64,000 bases of DNA, from contig WHTA01000001.1 of NCBI GenBank assembly GCA_009379825.1, forward strand, positions 1-64,000. Reading direction: 5' to 3'. The notes under the pieces were generated by a model. It was given only the letters and a program-made list of their open reading frames with translations, ran no database searches and was not told where the DNA came from. Of this stretch, positions 1-8,918 are shown piece after piece. Numbering within the stretch: position 1 is the first letter of the stretch; every line of letters starts with the position of its first letter. Source of the stretch: Streptosporangiales bacterium. Its GTDB lineage: Bacteria; Actinomycetota; Actinomycetes; Streptosporangiales; WHST01. The position numbers and the translations under genes are program-made.

Positions 1-90
1 CACCTCCGCCAGCTCCGCGACACGCTCAACGCCCAGTTCACCGAGACTGTCAGTACCCCATGCGATGCTGAACACGAGCAGGTGGCCTAA
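1..90 (+). CDS. C-terminal end of a gene entering the window (unidentified)
   Basis: Frame 1 is open from the first base to a TAA at 88-90, giving 29 codons of a polar, possibly helical tail. No motif is visible and the family cannot be recognised. It would lie about 80 nt upstream of the aldo/keto reductase on the same strand. Other frames are also open here, so the assignment is weak. Confidence 0.3.
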   Translation, partial: HLRQLRDTLNAQFTETVSTPCDAEHEQVA

Positions 91-169
91 CGATCACCTC
101 GGGGCCGCCACCGAAGTTCAACGGAACTCGGGACATCCTCAAATTCCGCCATGCCGATACGTTCTGATC

Positions 170-1135
170 ATGGCTGACATGACGTATCGCAGGCTCGGCG
201 ACTCCGGACTCACCGTTTCCGCGGTGGGGCTGGGGTGCAACGCGTTCGGCACGAGGATCGGCGAGGAGGACTCGGTCGCCGTCATCCACGCGGCGCTCGA
301 CGCCGGTATCACCTTCCTCGACACGGCGGACATCTACGGGCAGGGCGCCAGCGAGGAAGTCGTCGGCGCGGCGCTGCGCGGGCGGCGCGACGAGGTGGTG
401 CTCGCGACGAAGTTCGGCAAGGACATGCAGGGCAGCAACGGCACCGACTACGGCGCGCGCGGCTCGCGGCGGTACGTGCGGCGGGCGGTGGAAGCCAGCC
501 TGCGGCGGCTGGGCGTCGAGCACATCGACCTTTACCAGATGCACGAGCCGGACCCGGCGACGCCGATCGCGGAGACCCTGGACGTCCTCGACGACCTCGT
601 CCGGGAGGGCAAGGTCGGGTACGTCGGCTCGTCGCAGTTCGCCGCCTGGCAGGTCGCGGACGCGGACTGGACCGCTCGTACGAGGGGCACGCCGCGGATG
701 ATCAGCACGCAGGAGAACTACAACCTGCTCGAGCGCGACGTGGAACGTGAGCTGGTGCCGGCCTGCGAGCAGTACGGCGTCGGCCTGATCCCGTACTTCC
801 CGCTGGCCAACGGCCTGCTGACCGGCAAGTACCGGCGCGGCGAGCCCGCACCCGCCGGCACCAAGCTGGTGGAGAAGCCGCACGTGCTGGCGAACGCCGA
901 CTTCGACCAGCTGGACGCTCTGGCCGCCTTCGCCGCGGCGCGCGGCTTGACCCTGCTCGACGTCGCGATCGGTGGCCTCGCCGCACAGCCGGCCGTAGCG
1001 ACCGTGATAGCCGGCGCGACGAAGCCCACCCAAGTAGCCGCGAACGCGGCCGCGGGCACCTGGCAGCCCACCCTCGCCGACCTCGCAGAGCTCGACGAGC
1101 TCGCCCCCGCACCACCGCCCCCGCCCGGCCGCTGA
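170..1135 (+). CDS. Aldo/keto reductase
   Basis: A 321-aa NAD(P)H-dependent oxidoreductase of the AKR superfamily, presumably cytoplasmic and reducing aldehydes or ketones. The catalytic tetrad is visible in order: Asp and Tyr in FLDTADIYGQG, Lys in LATKFGK and His in QMHEPDP. The N-terminal RRLGDSGLTVSAVGLGCNAF is typical of the YajO/TAS-like subgroup. The frame stays open upstream to 65, but those 35 codons are not AKR-like, so the ATG at 170 (MADMTYRR) is preferred; ATG 179 is an alternative. The substrate cannot be told. The amidohydrolase gene follows 34 nt downstream on the same strand. Confidence 0.92.
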   Translation: MADMTYRRLGDSGLTVSAVGLGCNAFGTRIGEEDSVAVIHAALDAGITFLDTADIYGQGASEEVVGAALRGRRDEVVLATKFGKDMQGSNGTDYGARGSRRYVRRAVEASLRRLGVEHIDLYQMHEPDPATPIAETLDVLDDLVREGKVGYVGSSQFAAWQVADADWTARTRGTPRMISTQENYNLLERDVERELVPACEQYGVGLIPYFPLANGLLTGKYRRGEPAPAGTKLVEKPHVLANADFDQLDALAAFAAARGLTLLDVAIGGLAAQPAVATVIAGATKPTQVAANAAAGTWQPTLADLAELDELAPAPPPPPGR

Positions 1136-1169
1136 ACTGAACCCGGTAGTCCCGAGGAGGTCTTCGCCC

Positions 1170-2486
1170 GTGCCCGTCGACAGTAACCCTTATGTCGCGA
1201 TCGCGACCGAGTTGGCCGAGCAGGCGGTCGCCGACCGCCGGGATCTGCACAGGCATGCGGAACCTGGCTGGATGGAGTTCCGTACGACGGCGAGGATCGT
1301 GACGAGGCTGCGCGCGCTCGGCTGGCGCGTCCGCTGGGGCAAGGACCTCTACGCCGGTGTCGACCGGCTGGGAGTGCCGTCGGCCGACGAGCTCGCCGCC
1401 GGTTACGAGCGGGCGGTCGCCGACGGCGCGGACGTCGAGCTGCTCGAGCCGATGGCCGGTGGCTGGACGGGCTGTGTCGCCGAGCTGGACGGTGCGGGTC
1501 GGGGCCGTACGGTCGCGTTGCGGTTCGACATCGACGGCCTAGCCGTACCGGAGGCGAGCAGCGACGACCACCTGCCCGCGCGTGAGGGCTTCGCGTCCGT
1601 GCACGAGGGCATCATGCACGCCTGCGGCCACGACACGCACACGGCGATGGGGCTCGGCGTGGCGGAGGCGCTCGCCCGCACCCGCGACCAGTGGCAGGGC
1701 ACCGTCCGGCTGGTGTTCCAGCCCGGCGAGGAGGGCTGCAGGGGCGCCGAGTCCATGGTGACGGCAGGGTTGCTCGACGGCGTCGACGCGTTCCTCGCCC
1801 CACACGTCGGCGCGCAGTCGCACCGATCGGGGGAGATCCTCCCTGGGATCAGCGGCTTCCTCGCCACCAGCAAGCTCGACGTGCACTTCGCCGGTAAGGA
1901 GGCGCATGCCGGCCTGGCTCCCGAGACCGGGCACAACGCGCTGATCGCCGCCGCTGCCGCGGCGCTGCAGCTCCACGCGATGCCGCGGCACGCCGACGGG
2001 AACTCGCGGGTCAACGTCGGTCGGCTCGACGCCGGCACCGGGCGCAACGTGGTGGCCGGGTCGGCGCGGATGCTGATGGAGCTGCGCAGTGAGTCCGCGG
2101 CGGTCGTCGAGGAGCTGGAGCGCCGCACCAGGCTGATCGTGGCGGGTACCGCCGCGGCGCACGAGGTGGAGTCCGAGGTCGTACTCGCGGGCAAGGCGCC
2201 GAGTGCGAGCTCCGACGAGCGCGCGATGGCAGCGGTCGCTGCCGCGGCGCGGGGCGTGCCCGGCGTGGTGAACGTGGGCGGGCAGGTAGTCGCGGAGGCG
2301 TCGGACGACGCGACCGCCATGATGCGCCGCGTGCAGGAGCAAGGCGGTGTCGCCGCGTACCTGATCGTCGGCACCGACCTGCCGAGCGGCCACCACACGC
2401 CGAAGTTCGACGTCGACGAACGGGTGCTGCCGCTCGGTGTCGCCACCATCGCGGCGGCCACCGTCGACCTGCTGGCCGCTGGCTGA
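1170..2486 (+). CDS. M20-family amidohydrolase, AbgA-like (aminobenzoyl-glutamate hydrolase type)
   Basis: A 438-aa metallopeptidase/amidohydrolase of the M20D clan, close in length to AbgA. The features seen are RRDLHRHAEPGWMEFRTT near residue 25, ALRFDIDGL, the metal-binding HACGHDTHTAMG, FQPGEEG with the catalytic Glu, and a dimerisation domain beginning HVGAQSHRSGEI. The long insert between residues 50 and 100 matches the AbgA subgroup rather than simple IAA-amino acid hydrolases. It starts at GTG 1170 behind a GAGGAGG site. It should cleave an N-acyl or aminobenzoyl amino acid in the cytoplasm; the actual substrate is inference. It is convergent with the HelD-like gene. Confidence 0.88.
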   Translation: MPVDSNPYVAIATELAEQAVADRRDLHRHAEPGWMEFRTTARIVTRLRALGWRVRWGKDLYAGVDRLGVPSADELAAGYERAVADGADVELLEPMAGGWTGCVAELDGAGRGRTVALRFDIDGLAVPEASSDDHLPAREGFASVHEGIMHACGHDTHTAMGLGVAEALARTRDQWQGTVRLVFQPGEEGCRGAESMVTAGLLDGVDAFLAPHVGAQSHRSGEILPGISGFLATSKLDVHFAGKEAHAGLAPETGHNALIAAAAAALQLHAMPRHADGNSRVNVGRLDAGTGRNVVAGSARMLMELRSESAAVVEELERRTRLIVAGTAAAHEVESEVVLAGKAPSASSDERAMAAVAAAARGVPGVVNVGGQVVAEASDDATAMMRRVQEQGGVAAYLIVGTDLPSGHHTPKFDVDERVLPLGVATIAAATVDLLAAG

Positions 2487-2492
2487 TGCCCG

Positions 2493-4727
2493 CTACCCGG
2501 CGTGGCGGGCGAGGCCGTGCAGGGGTTCGGGTAGGTCGCCGGTGTGGACGACGCCTAGGCGTTTGGTGGCGCGGCTCAACGCGACGTAGAGGTCGTGTGC
2601 GCCGCCGGGGGCGGCGGTGAGGATGGTTGCCGGCTCGACCACGATCACCGAGTCGAACTCGAGGCCCTTCGCGCGGGCCACGTCGAGCACGACGACGGGG
2701 GAGTCCAGGTCGAGCCGCTGCGCCCGCACCAGGTGCGGTACGTCCGCCGCGAGCCTGCGGTCGATCTCCGCGCCGAGGTCGTCGGGGACGACCACCGCCG
2801 TCATGCCCTCGGTCAACTGTGCCGCCTCGTCGGCGACGATCTTCGTGAGCGCCTCGGCGAGCGACTCGCGCGGCACCTGCAGGCTCCACGGTGCGGTCTC
2901 CGCCGCCCGGATGGACTCCGGCACCTCGGCCGCTGGGTCGGCGCTGCGCAGAACGGCACCCGCCACGTCCATGATCTCGGTCGGCGTGCGGTAGTTCACC
3001 GTCAGCTGGGCGACCCGCAGCCGGTCGCGGGCGTAGTCGCCGAGCGCGTCCTGCCACCGCGCGGGCCGCCACGGCACGCTGGCCTGGGCGAGGTCACCGA
3101 CGACGGTCATCGACCGCAGCGGGCACCGGCGCTGCAGCATCCGCCAGGCCATGGGGGAGAGCTCCTGCGCCTCGTCGACGATGACGTGCCCGAACGTCCA
3201 GCTGCGGTCGCCGGCGGCCCGGTCGGCGGCGGTGCGCCGCGACTGCGGGCCCTGGTACCGCTCGACCACCTGGTTGGCGTCGAGCGGGAACGCCAGCTCC
3301 AGCTGGCCGAGCACCTCGGTGGCGGCGTCCGCCTCCACCCGCTCCTCCTCGGCGCGCAGGTGGGAGAGCGGGTCTTTGGCGGGGATCGGCCCGAGCCGCT
3401 CGGCGAGCTCGTCGAGCAGCGGGACGTCCGCGCTGGTCCAGCCGTGGTCGCGGGGACGCTGCAGCAGCTCGCGCTCGGCCGGTTCGAGTGCGGTCGCCGT
3501 CAGGTCACGCAGTGACGCCGTGGCGTAGCACGCGGCGAGCACCCGCTCCGGGGTCAGGTACGGCCACAGCCGGTCGACGGCGGCGGCGACCTCGTCGGTG
3601 GCCAGCTGCTCGCTCGCGGTGTCGTCGAGGGCCTGCTTGCCCGGGCTCGCCCCGATCGCCTCGAGCGCCTGGGCCGCCAGCGCGCCGTACACCTGGCGCT
3701 GGAACGTCGCCCGCGCCTGGTTGTGCGGCCGCCTCGACCTACGCGCCTTCGTGCGGGCCTGCTTTACGAGCGCGGGGTCCAGGCGCAGCCGGTGCCGGCC
3801 GTACGCGATCTCCACCGGCTGCTCCGGCAGCCGCTGGCACGAACGCACCAGCTCGGCGACGACGTCGACCATCCGCAGGTCGCCCTTGACGGCGGCGACC
3901 TCCGTCGACTCGCTCGCGGTCACCTCGACCCCGGGGTACAGCCCGTCCACGGTGGACATCACCACGCCGGTCTCGCCCAGCGCAGGCAGCACCTGCTCGA
4001 TGTAGGTGAGGAAGACGTCGTTGGGTCCGACGACGAGCACGCCGCTGTTGGCCAGCCGGTCGCGGTGCTCGTACAGCAGGTACGCGGCGCGGTGCAGCGC
4101 CACGGCCGTCTTGCCGGTGCCGGGCCCGCCCTGCACCACGAGCACGCCGGTGAGCTCGCTCCTGATCACCGCGTCCTGCTCCGACTGGATGGTCGCGACG
4201 ATGTCGCGCATCCGGCCGGTGCGGCCCTCCCGCAGCGCGGCGAGCAGCGCCGCCTCGCCGGAGAGGTGGGTGCGGTCGCTGCCGTCGAGCGCAGCCAGGT
4301 CGAAGACGTCGTCGTCGATGCCGAGTACCTGCCGGTTGCGGATCCGCAGGTGCCGGCGCCTGGTGACGTTCAGCGGCGCGCTCGGCGTCGCGGCGTAGAA
4401 CGGACGCGCGGCGGGCGCGCGCCAGTCGATGAGGAGGCGCTCGTACTCGTCGCTGGACAGCCCGATGCGGCCCACGTAGTGGGTCTCGCCGGTCGTCTTG
4501 TCGACGCGGCCGAACACCAGGCCGTGCTCGACGGCGTTGAAGCGGGCGATGCGGTCTTCCAGCATCGTCGACCTGGCGTCGCGTTCGCTGCGTGCGGCCG
4601 GCGTGCCCACCGAGCCGGCCTTGCGCACTGCGGCGAGTTCTGCGGCCGAGCCGGCGCGGAGCTCGTCCAACCGGGTGTACAGGCGATCGACGTACGCCTG
4701 CTCGGTGGTGAGTTCGACGTCGGTCAC
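2493..4727 (-). CDS. HelD-like UvrD/Rep-family ATPase (RNA polymerase recycling/rescue type)
   Basis: A 744-aa superfamily 1 helicase-like protein. Seen: an N-terminal coiled-coil arm (TTEQAYVDRLYTRLDELRAG), a conserved IDWRAPAARPFY segment, Walker A GGPGTGKT near residue 200, VIVDEAQELSPM (motif II) and a C-terminal VARAKGLEFDSVIVV plus YVALSRATKRL motif. This order is that of actinobacterial HelD/HelR proteins, which dislodge RNA polymerase from DNA and in some cases protect against rifamycins. The frame is open to a TTG at 4799, but GTG 4727 (VTDVELTTEQAY) fits the family N-terminus better. It is divergent from the dnaN paralogue. The family is clear; a rifampicin role is inference. Confidence 0.85.
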   Translation of the reverse strand: MTDVELTTEQAYVDRLYTRLDELRAGSAAELAAVRKAGSVGTPAARSERDARSTMLEDRIARFNAVEHGLVFGRVDKTTGETHYVGRIGLSSDEYERLLIDWRAPAARPFYAATPSAPLNVTRRRHLRIRNRQVLGIDDDVFDLAALDGSDRTHLSGEAALLAALREGRTGRMRDIVATIQSEQDAVIRSELTGVLVVQGGPGTGKTAVALHRAAYLLYEHRDRLANSGVLVVGPNDVFLTYIEQVLPALGETGVVMSTVDGLYPGVEVTASESTEVAAVKGDLRMVDVVAELVRSCQRLPEQPVEIAYGRHRLRLDPALVKQARTKARRSRRPHNQARATFQRQVYGALAAQALEAIGASPGKQALDDTASEQLATDEVAAAVDRLWPYLTPERVLAACYATASLRDLTATALEPAERELLQRPRDHGWTSADVPLLDELAERLGPIPAKDPLSHLRAEEERVEADAATEVLGQLELAFPLDANQVVERYQGPQSRRTAADRAAGDRSWTFGHVIVDEAQELSPMAWRMLQRRCPLRSMTVVGDLAQASVPWRPARWQDALGDYARDRLRVAQLTVNYRTPTEIMDVAGAVLRSADPAAEVPESIRAAETAPWSLQVPRESLAEALTKIVADEAAQLTEGMTAVVVPDDLGAEIDRRLAADVPHLVRAQRLDLDSPVVVLDVARAKGLEFDSVIVVEPATILTAAPGGAHDLYVALSRATKRLGVVHTGDLPEPLHGLARHAG

Positions 4728-4912
4728 CGGTGGCGTCCACGGGTCCGAGGCAGCGGGTTCACGTACGTGGTCTCCAATCGAGGTGCACCCGACAGGCAAA
4801 GATAGCGCGGCGAGGCGGGTGATTGTGCAGGGTGGGTGGCGCCGTCACGGGTGTCGTCCACAGCCCGTATCGTCTGGCGGACAGGGGAAGCGACGGGACC
4901 CGGAAGGCAACC

Positions 4913-6037
4913 ATGCGGATCAATGCGCAGACGGCAGAGTTGGCGAAGGCGGCGGGGTTCGCGGCGCGGCATGCGTCGTCGCGGCCGGTGCTGCCGGTGC
5001 TCTCCGGGCTGCGGTTGCGTGCCACCGCGGGCGAGGTGACGGTCACCGGGTACGACTACGAGGCCAGCTCGGTCGCGACCATCGAGACCGACGTCGAGGT
5101 GCCCGGTGAGGTGCTCGTGCCCGGCCGGGTGTTCGCGGAGATCGTGCGCTCGCTGCCGGACGCCGAGGTCACCATCGCGCGCAAGGACGCGAGCGTGCGG
5201 ATCGAGGCGGCCGACACCGAGTTCACCCTGCCGCTGCTGCCGATCGACGACTACCCGGTGGTGCCGGCCATCGCACCGACCGTCGGCGAGATCGACGCCG
5301 CCACGCTGGCGTCCACCGTGGCGGCGGTGTCGCGGGTCGCGTTGCGCGACGAGTCGGTGCCGTTGCTGTCCGGTGTGGCGGTCGGTATCGGCGAGGCGCT
5401 CTCGCTGATGACCACCGACAGGTACCGCATCGCACGGCACCAGCTGCCCTGGCAGCCGACGCTCACCGAGCAGGCGAACGCCGTGGTGCCTGCGCGGCTG
5501 CTCGCCGAGGCGGTGAAGGGGCTGCCGGGTTCCGGGCCGATCACCGTCGGGCTCTCGGACAGTGCCGAGCGCCGGCTCAGCCTCGGCCGCGGCGGCGCCG
5601 CGTCCACCATCAGGCTGCTCGACGGCACCTACCCGGACGTGCTGCGCGGCATGCCGACCAGCTTCGCGGGCGACGTGGTCGTCGACCGCGAGGAGCTGGC
5701 GGGCGCGGTGCGGCGGATCTCCCTGGTGGCCGACCAGTTCGCCGCCGTGGTGCTGGAGATCAGTGCACACGGGGTCGTGGTGACCGCGAGCAGCGAAGGC
5801 GAGATGGGTGGCCGCACCCGGCTCGCTGCCGTGCAGCGCAACGAGCCGGCGCGCGTCGCGGTGAACGCGGGATACCTGCTCGACGGGCTGGGCATGCTCA
5901 CCGGCGGCTACGCGAAGCTGTCGTACCAGCACAACGTGCGTCCTGCGCTGCTCGAAGGCTGCGCCGACAGCGAAGGCAACGAGATCAACCAAGCCGCGCG
6001 GTACTACGTGATGCCGCGGATGCTGCCGGACGACTGA
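4913..6037 (+). CDS. dnaN: DNA polymerase III sliding clamp (beta subunit) paralogue
   Basis: A 374-aa beta clamp with three repeated clamp domains. The N-terminal domain carries SSRPVLPVLSGLRLRA, the central domain SRVALRDESVPLLSGV, and the C-terminus ends in YYVMPRML, the usual YxxMPMR-like tail (here MPRML). The length matches normal DnaN. The ATG at 4913 has GGAAGG at 4901-4906; the frame is open upstream to 4823 but non-homologous. The clamp tethers polymerase to DNA. There is no dnaA, recF or gyr gene nearby, so this looks like the second, non-oriC copy found in several actinomycetes. The altered C-terminal MPMR motif supports a paralogue. Confidence 0.9.
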   Translation: MRINAQTAELAKAAGFAARHASSRPVLPVLSGLRLRATAGEVTVTGYDYEASSVATIETDVEVPGEVLVPGRVFAEIVRSLPDAEVTIARKDASVRIEAADTEFTLPLLPIDDYPVVPAIAPTVGEIDAATLASTVAAVSRVALRDESVPLLSGVAVGIGEALSLMTTDRYRIARHQLPWQPTLTEQANAVVPARLLAEAVKGLPGSGPITVGLSDSAERRLSLGRGGAASTIRLLDGTYPDVLRGMPTSFAGDVVVDREELAGAVRRISLVADQFAAVVLEISAHGVVVTASSEGEMGGRTRLAAVQRNEPARVAVNAGYLLDGLGMLTGGYAKLSYQHNVRPALLEGCADSEGNEINQAARYYVMPRMLPDD

Positions 6038-6044
6038 GCCGGGC

Positions 6045-6470
6045 TCAGCCCGCGGTCAGCTGCTCCATGAGGTGGTCGGCGTCCGAGCTGCCCCAGTAGT
6101 CGGTGATCCTCTCGTCGGCGACGTGGACGATGTCGTGCCCGGAGAACGCGACCCGGGTGCCGACGGCCGCGGACGCGCCGGGGATGCCACCGAGGTAACT
6201 GCCGGCGAACGTCCACCGGCCGGCCACGTACTGACCGTCCACGATCGGTCCGAGGTCGAGCGTGACCTCGACGTCGTCGAAGTACGCCCGGCCGCCGGTG
6301 ATCAGCTCCACCGCGGCGTCCGGGCCGGTGGTGGGACCGGACGTGCCGCGCCGGTGGATGGTGAACTCGGGGCCGACGAGCTCGGCGGCGAGCCCGGGCA
6401 GGTCGTCGTCGCCCGCGTGCCAGAGATCGAGGAGGAACCGCCGGTACAGCGTGCCTGCGTCGGTGCTCAT
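6045..6470 (-). CDS. SnoaL-like / ester cyclase family protein
   Basis: A 141-aa small alpha/beta barrel protein of the NTF2/SnoaL fold. The FTIHRRGTSGPTTGPDAAVELI segment, the DDVEVTLDLGPIVDGQYVAGRW strand and the SGHDIVHVADERITDYW strand are typical of polyketide-cyclase-like or ester-cyclase proteins, usually of unknown substrate. ATG 6470 overlaps the TGA of the upstream membrane-protein gene by one base (TGATG), suggesting coupled translation; a GTG at 6473 is also possible. It is convergent with dnaN, with 7 nt between the stops. Confidence 0.75.
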   Translation of the reverse strand: MSTDAGTLYRRFLLDLWHAGDDDLPGLAAELVGPEFTIHRRGTSGPTTGPDAAVELITGGRAYFDDVEVTLDLGPIVDGQYVAGRWTFAGSYLGGIPGASAAVGTRVAFSGHDIVHVADERITDYWGSSDADHLMEQLTAG

Positions 6471-6907
6471 CACCTCAACAGTAGGAGGCTGAGACCGGCG
6501 ACGGCGACCGGGCCGGCGACGGCGGAGAACCGCGCGGGGCGCGCGTAGCCGGGCAGGCCGTACGAGTGCGGCTGGGCGTCCGGGTTCTCCGGGTCGACCA
6601 GCAGCCGCAGCCGGGAGTTCGGCCGGTGCCTGCGGTAGACCGGCAGGTGGTGGGTGCGTACGGTCGCGTCCTGGGCGTCCTGCGGGTGGTTGTACGCCAC
6701 CTCGACGTAGTGCCCTGGGTGCGGGGTGAACGCGCCGTCGGAGAATCCGGTGTAGCGCGACGCCTGGTACGCACGGACCACGGTGGCCTGGACGGGGGTG
6801 AGCCGCAAGCGGTGGTTGGCGGTATGTGCGAGCCAGCTGAGACCGCCAACCGTGAGCGGCACCCCAACGGTGGCGAAGGCCATACCTACAGCGCGTTGGT
6901 CAGGCAT
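6470..6907 (-). CDS. DUF3592-like membrane protein
   Basis: A 145-aa protein with one hydrophobic segment near residues 8-25 (AVGMAFATVGVPLTVGGL) and a second at the extreme C-terminus (VAGPVAVAGLSLLLL). The middle has HPGHYVEVAYNHP and the strand PNSRLRLLVDPENPDAQP, the pattern of DUF3592 proteins with an extracytoplasmic beta domain between two membrane helices. The start is ATG 6907; upstream codons in the open frame look non-coding. It is probably transcribed with the SnoaL-like gene. The function is unknown. Confidence 0.65.
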   Translation of the reverse strand: MPDQRAVGMAFATVGVPLTVGGLSWLAHTANHRLRLTPVQATVVRAYQASRYTGFSDGAFTPHPGHYVEVAYNHPQDAQDATVRTHHLPVYRRHRPNSRLRLLVDPENPDAQPHSYGLPGYARPARFSAVAGPVAVAGLSLLLLR

Positions 6908-6965
6908 AGCAGTTCTGACGCTACCTTCGTGGCCGAGGTTCTCGAGTGCTGGAAGGATACGGCAT

Positions 6966-7697
6966 GTGAGTCTCCCTGTGGCAGCGTGCACCGAAACGGC
7001 GATCGATGCGGTTCTCCTGGACGCCGGCGGGGTGCTCATCCTGCCGGAGCACGCCGCGATGCGCGCCGCGTTGGAGCCGTACGGGGTGGATCCGACCGAT
7101 GCCGAGCTGACCAGAGCCCATTACGCCGGGATGGCCGCGCAGGACGGCGACCTGGAACAGGGCTGGTCCGCGTATACCCGAGCCTACGTCGCGGCGCTGG
7201 GAGTTGCCGCCGAGCACGGCGACGCCGCCGAGCACGGCGACGCCGCTGCTCAGGCGCTGTTCGCGGCCCGGCGGGAGTGGATCAGCGCCACCCCGGCGGC
7301 GGCGACCGAGCTGGCCAGGCTGGCGGCGCTCGGCGTGCCGCTCGTGGTGGTGTCGAATGCGGTCGGCACGGTCGAACGGCAGCTCGCGGTGGCCGGGGTG
7401 TGCCAGGTGGGCGACGGGCCGGGCGTACGGGTCGAGGCGGTGATCGACTCGCACCTGGTCGGCGTGCGCAAGCCGGACCCGGCGATCTTCCAGCTCGGCC
7501 TGGACGCCGCGGGCTGCGCCGCGGCGCACGCCCTGATGGTCGGCGACTTCGCGTACGCCGACGTGCACGGCGCCGAGCAGGCGGGTATCCGTGCCGTGCA
7601 CCTCGACCCGTACGGCGACTGCCGTAGCCGGCATGCCGGGCCGGACGTGTCAGGCCTCGCCGCGGTGGTCGAGCTGGTGCGCGCCAGCCGCGGCTGA
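6966..7697 (+). CDS. HAD-superfamily hydrolase (haloacid dehalogenase/phosphatase type)
   Basis: A 243-aa HAD hydrolase. Motif I is degenerate: VLLDAGGVLILP replaces DxDxT, so the second Asp is a Gly as in several HAD-IA members. Motif II is VVSNAVG, motif III GVRKPDP with the Lys, and motif IV MVGDFAYADVHGAEQAG. The start is GTG 6966 with GGAAGG at 6951-6956. An exact 18-bp tandem duplication at 7206-7241 repeats AAEHGD in the cap region. The C-terminal 48 nt overlap the convergent MFS gene. It is probably a small-molecule phosphatase; the substrate is unknown. Confidence 0.82.
   Translation: MSLPVAACTETAIDAVLLDAGGVLILPEHAAMRAALEPYGVDPTDAELTRAHYAGMAAQDGDLEQGWSAYTRAYVAALGVAAEHGDAAEHGDAAAQALFAARREWISATPAAATELARLAALGVPLVVVSNAVGTVERQLAVAGVCQVGDGPGVRVEAVIDSHLVGVRKPDPAIFQLGLDAAGCAAAHALMVGDFAYADVHGAEQAGIRAVHLDPYGDCRSRHAGPDVSGLAAVVELVRASRG
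7206..7241 (+). repeat. In-frame 18-bp tandem duplication in the HAD gene
   Basis: The unit GCCGCCGAGCACGGCGAC occurs twice in direct succession (7206-7223 and 7224-7241) without mismatch, adding six codons to the cap region. It looks like a recent slippage event and may vary among strains. Confidence 0.9.
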
Positions 7698-8858
7698 CCC
7701 GGGCAGCCGTGGGAGCAGTCGCAGGGCGGCGTAGCCGGCGAGCTGGGTGCCGGCGATGCCGAGCAGCAGCAGGGCAGGCAGCAGGTCCGCGGCGACGGCG
7801 ACGAGGCCCGCGCCGCAGGCGGCGGCCGAGACCTTGAGTGCGGCGCCGACGGTGAACACCTGGGGGCGTGACCCGGCCGGTGCGTGCTGTGACCGGGCGG
7901 CGAGTGTCGCGCTGAGCAGCGGCCCGTCGCATGCGCCGGCGGTGGCGAACAGGGCCAGGCCGACCACGAGTCCCGGGCTCGCCGCGGCGAGGCCGAGGGC
8001 GACGGTGCAGCCGAGCAGGCAGTAGCCGGCGAGGCGCTCCGGCGGCAGCGTCGGCCGCCACCGCGCGAGCCCGACCGCCGCCACCAGCGCGCCGGCGGCG
8101 AACGCGGTCATCAGCAGGCCGCCGTCGCGGGCGCTCGACCAGGAGCCGGCGAGGAGCACCGCCGTGACTGGCAGTGCGCCGATGCCGAGGTACGCGACGC
8201 AGGTGCCGGCCGTCACGCCGTGGAGCACACCGTTGCGCCAGATGACGGTGCCGCCCCTGACCATCGCGGTGGCGAGGCCAGGCGGTGCGGAGTCACCGAG
8301 CCGCGGTATCGGCAGCGCGGCCGCCCCGAGAGCGGCGAGCGCCGCCGACCCGGCGAGTGCCGCGGTCGCCGCACCGGCCGACCACGCACCGGTGAGCACG
8401 GCGCCGAGCGCCGGGCCGGCCAGCGTCGCGGCGTTGTACGTGGCGGAGTCGAGCGCGTACGCGCGGGTGCGGCCGTCGGCGTCGACGAGGCCGCCGAGCA
8501 TGCTGGACATCCCGCCGGTGACCAGCGGGCCGCAGCAGCCACCGACCGCAGCGACCGCGACCACGGCGACCAGCGGCACCCGGCCGACGGTCCCGGCGAC
8601 GCCGGCGACGCCGGCCGCGAACACGGCCAGCGTGCCGCCGTAACAGGCGCGCGGGCGCCTGGTGCGCGCCGCGAACGCGCCCATCAACGGCGCGGCGACG
8701 ACGTGCGGTGCCGTCCACGCGGTGAGCACGACGGCGCCCTGCGCCGCGTCGCCGGTGCGGGCGAGCGCGAGCAGGGCGACCGTCACGCCCATGCCCTCGT
8801 CGGCCAACCGGGCGAAGAACGACGTCACCAGGTAGGTCGCCAGTGGCCGGGTAAGCAT
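7650..8858 (-). CDS. MFS transporter (drug-efflux-like)
   Basis: A 402-aa major facilitator permease with about twelve hydrophobic segments, beginning at MLTRPLATYLVTSFFARLADEGMG, an N-terminal arrangement common in actinobacterial exporters. FAARTRRPRACYGGT lies in the loop between helices 2 and 3. The frame remains open to 9443, but that extension lies opposite the CGNR gene and is not protein-like. ATG 8858 lies 12 nt from a perfect palindrome shared with the divergent regulator, so expression is probably controlled there. The substrate is unknown. Confidence 0.85.
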   Translation of the reverse strand: MLTRPLATYLVTSFFARLADEGMGVTVALLALARTGDAAQGAVVLTAWTAPHVVAAPLMGAFAARTRRPRACYGGTLAVFAAGVAGVAGTVGRVPLVAVVAVAAVGGCCGPLVTGGMSSMLGGLVDADGRTRAYALDSATYNAATLAGPALGAVLTGAWSAGAATAALAGSAALAALGAAALPIPRLGDSAPPGLATAMVRGGTVIWRNGVLHGVTAGTCVAYLGIGALPVTAVLLAGSWSSARDGGLLMTAFAAGALVAAVGLARWRPTLPPERLAGYCLLGCTVALGLAAASPGLVVGLALFATAGACDGPLLSATLAARSQHAPAGSRPQVFTVGAALKVSAAACGAGLVAVAADLLPALLLLGIAGTQLAGYAALRLLPRLPGSAAAGAHQLDHRGEA

Positions 8859-8870
8859 CGCACTCCAACC

Positions 8871-8902
8871 TGGTAACGTCTTTAATCGATAAGACGTTAC
8901 CA
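8871..8902. promoter_or_regulatory. Perfect palindrome, likely operator of the CGNR regulator
   Basis: TGGTAACGTCTT (8871-8882) and AAGACGTTACCA (8891-8902) are exact reverse complements separated by 8 AT-rich bases. The site fills the gap between the divergent MFS and CGNR starts, where an autoregulated operator is expected. Binding by the adjacent regulator is inference. Confidence 0.75.
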
Positions 8903-8918
8903 GTGCGGCGAGGTGGGG

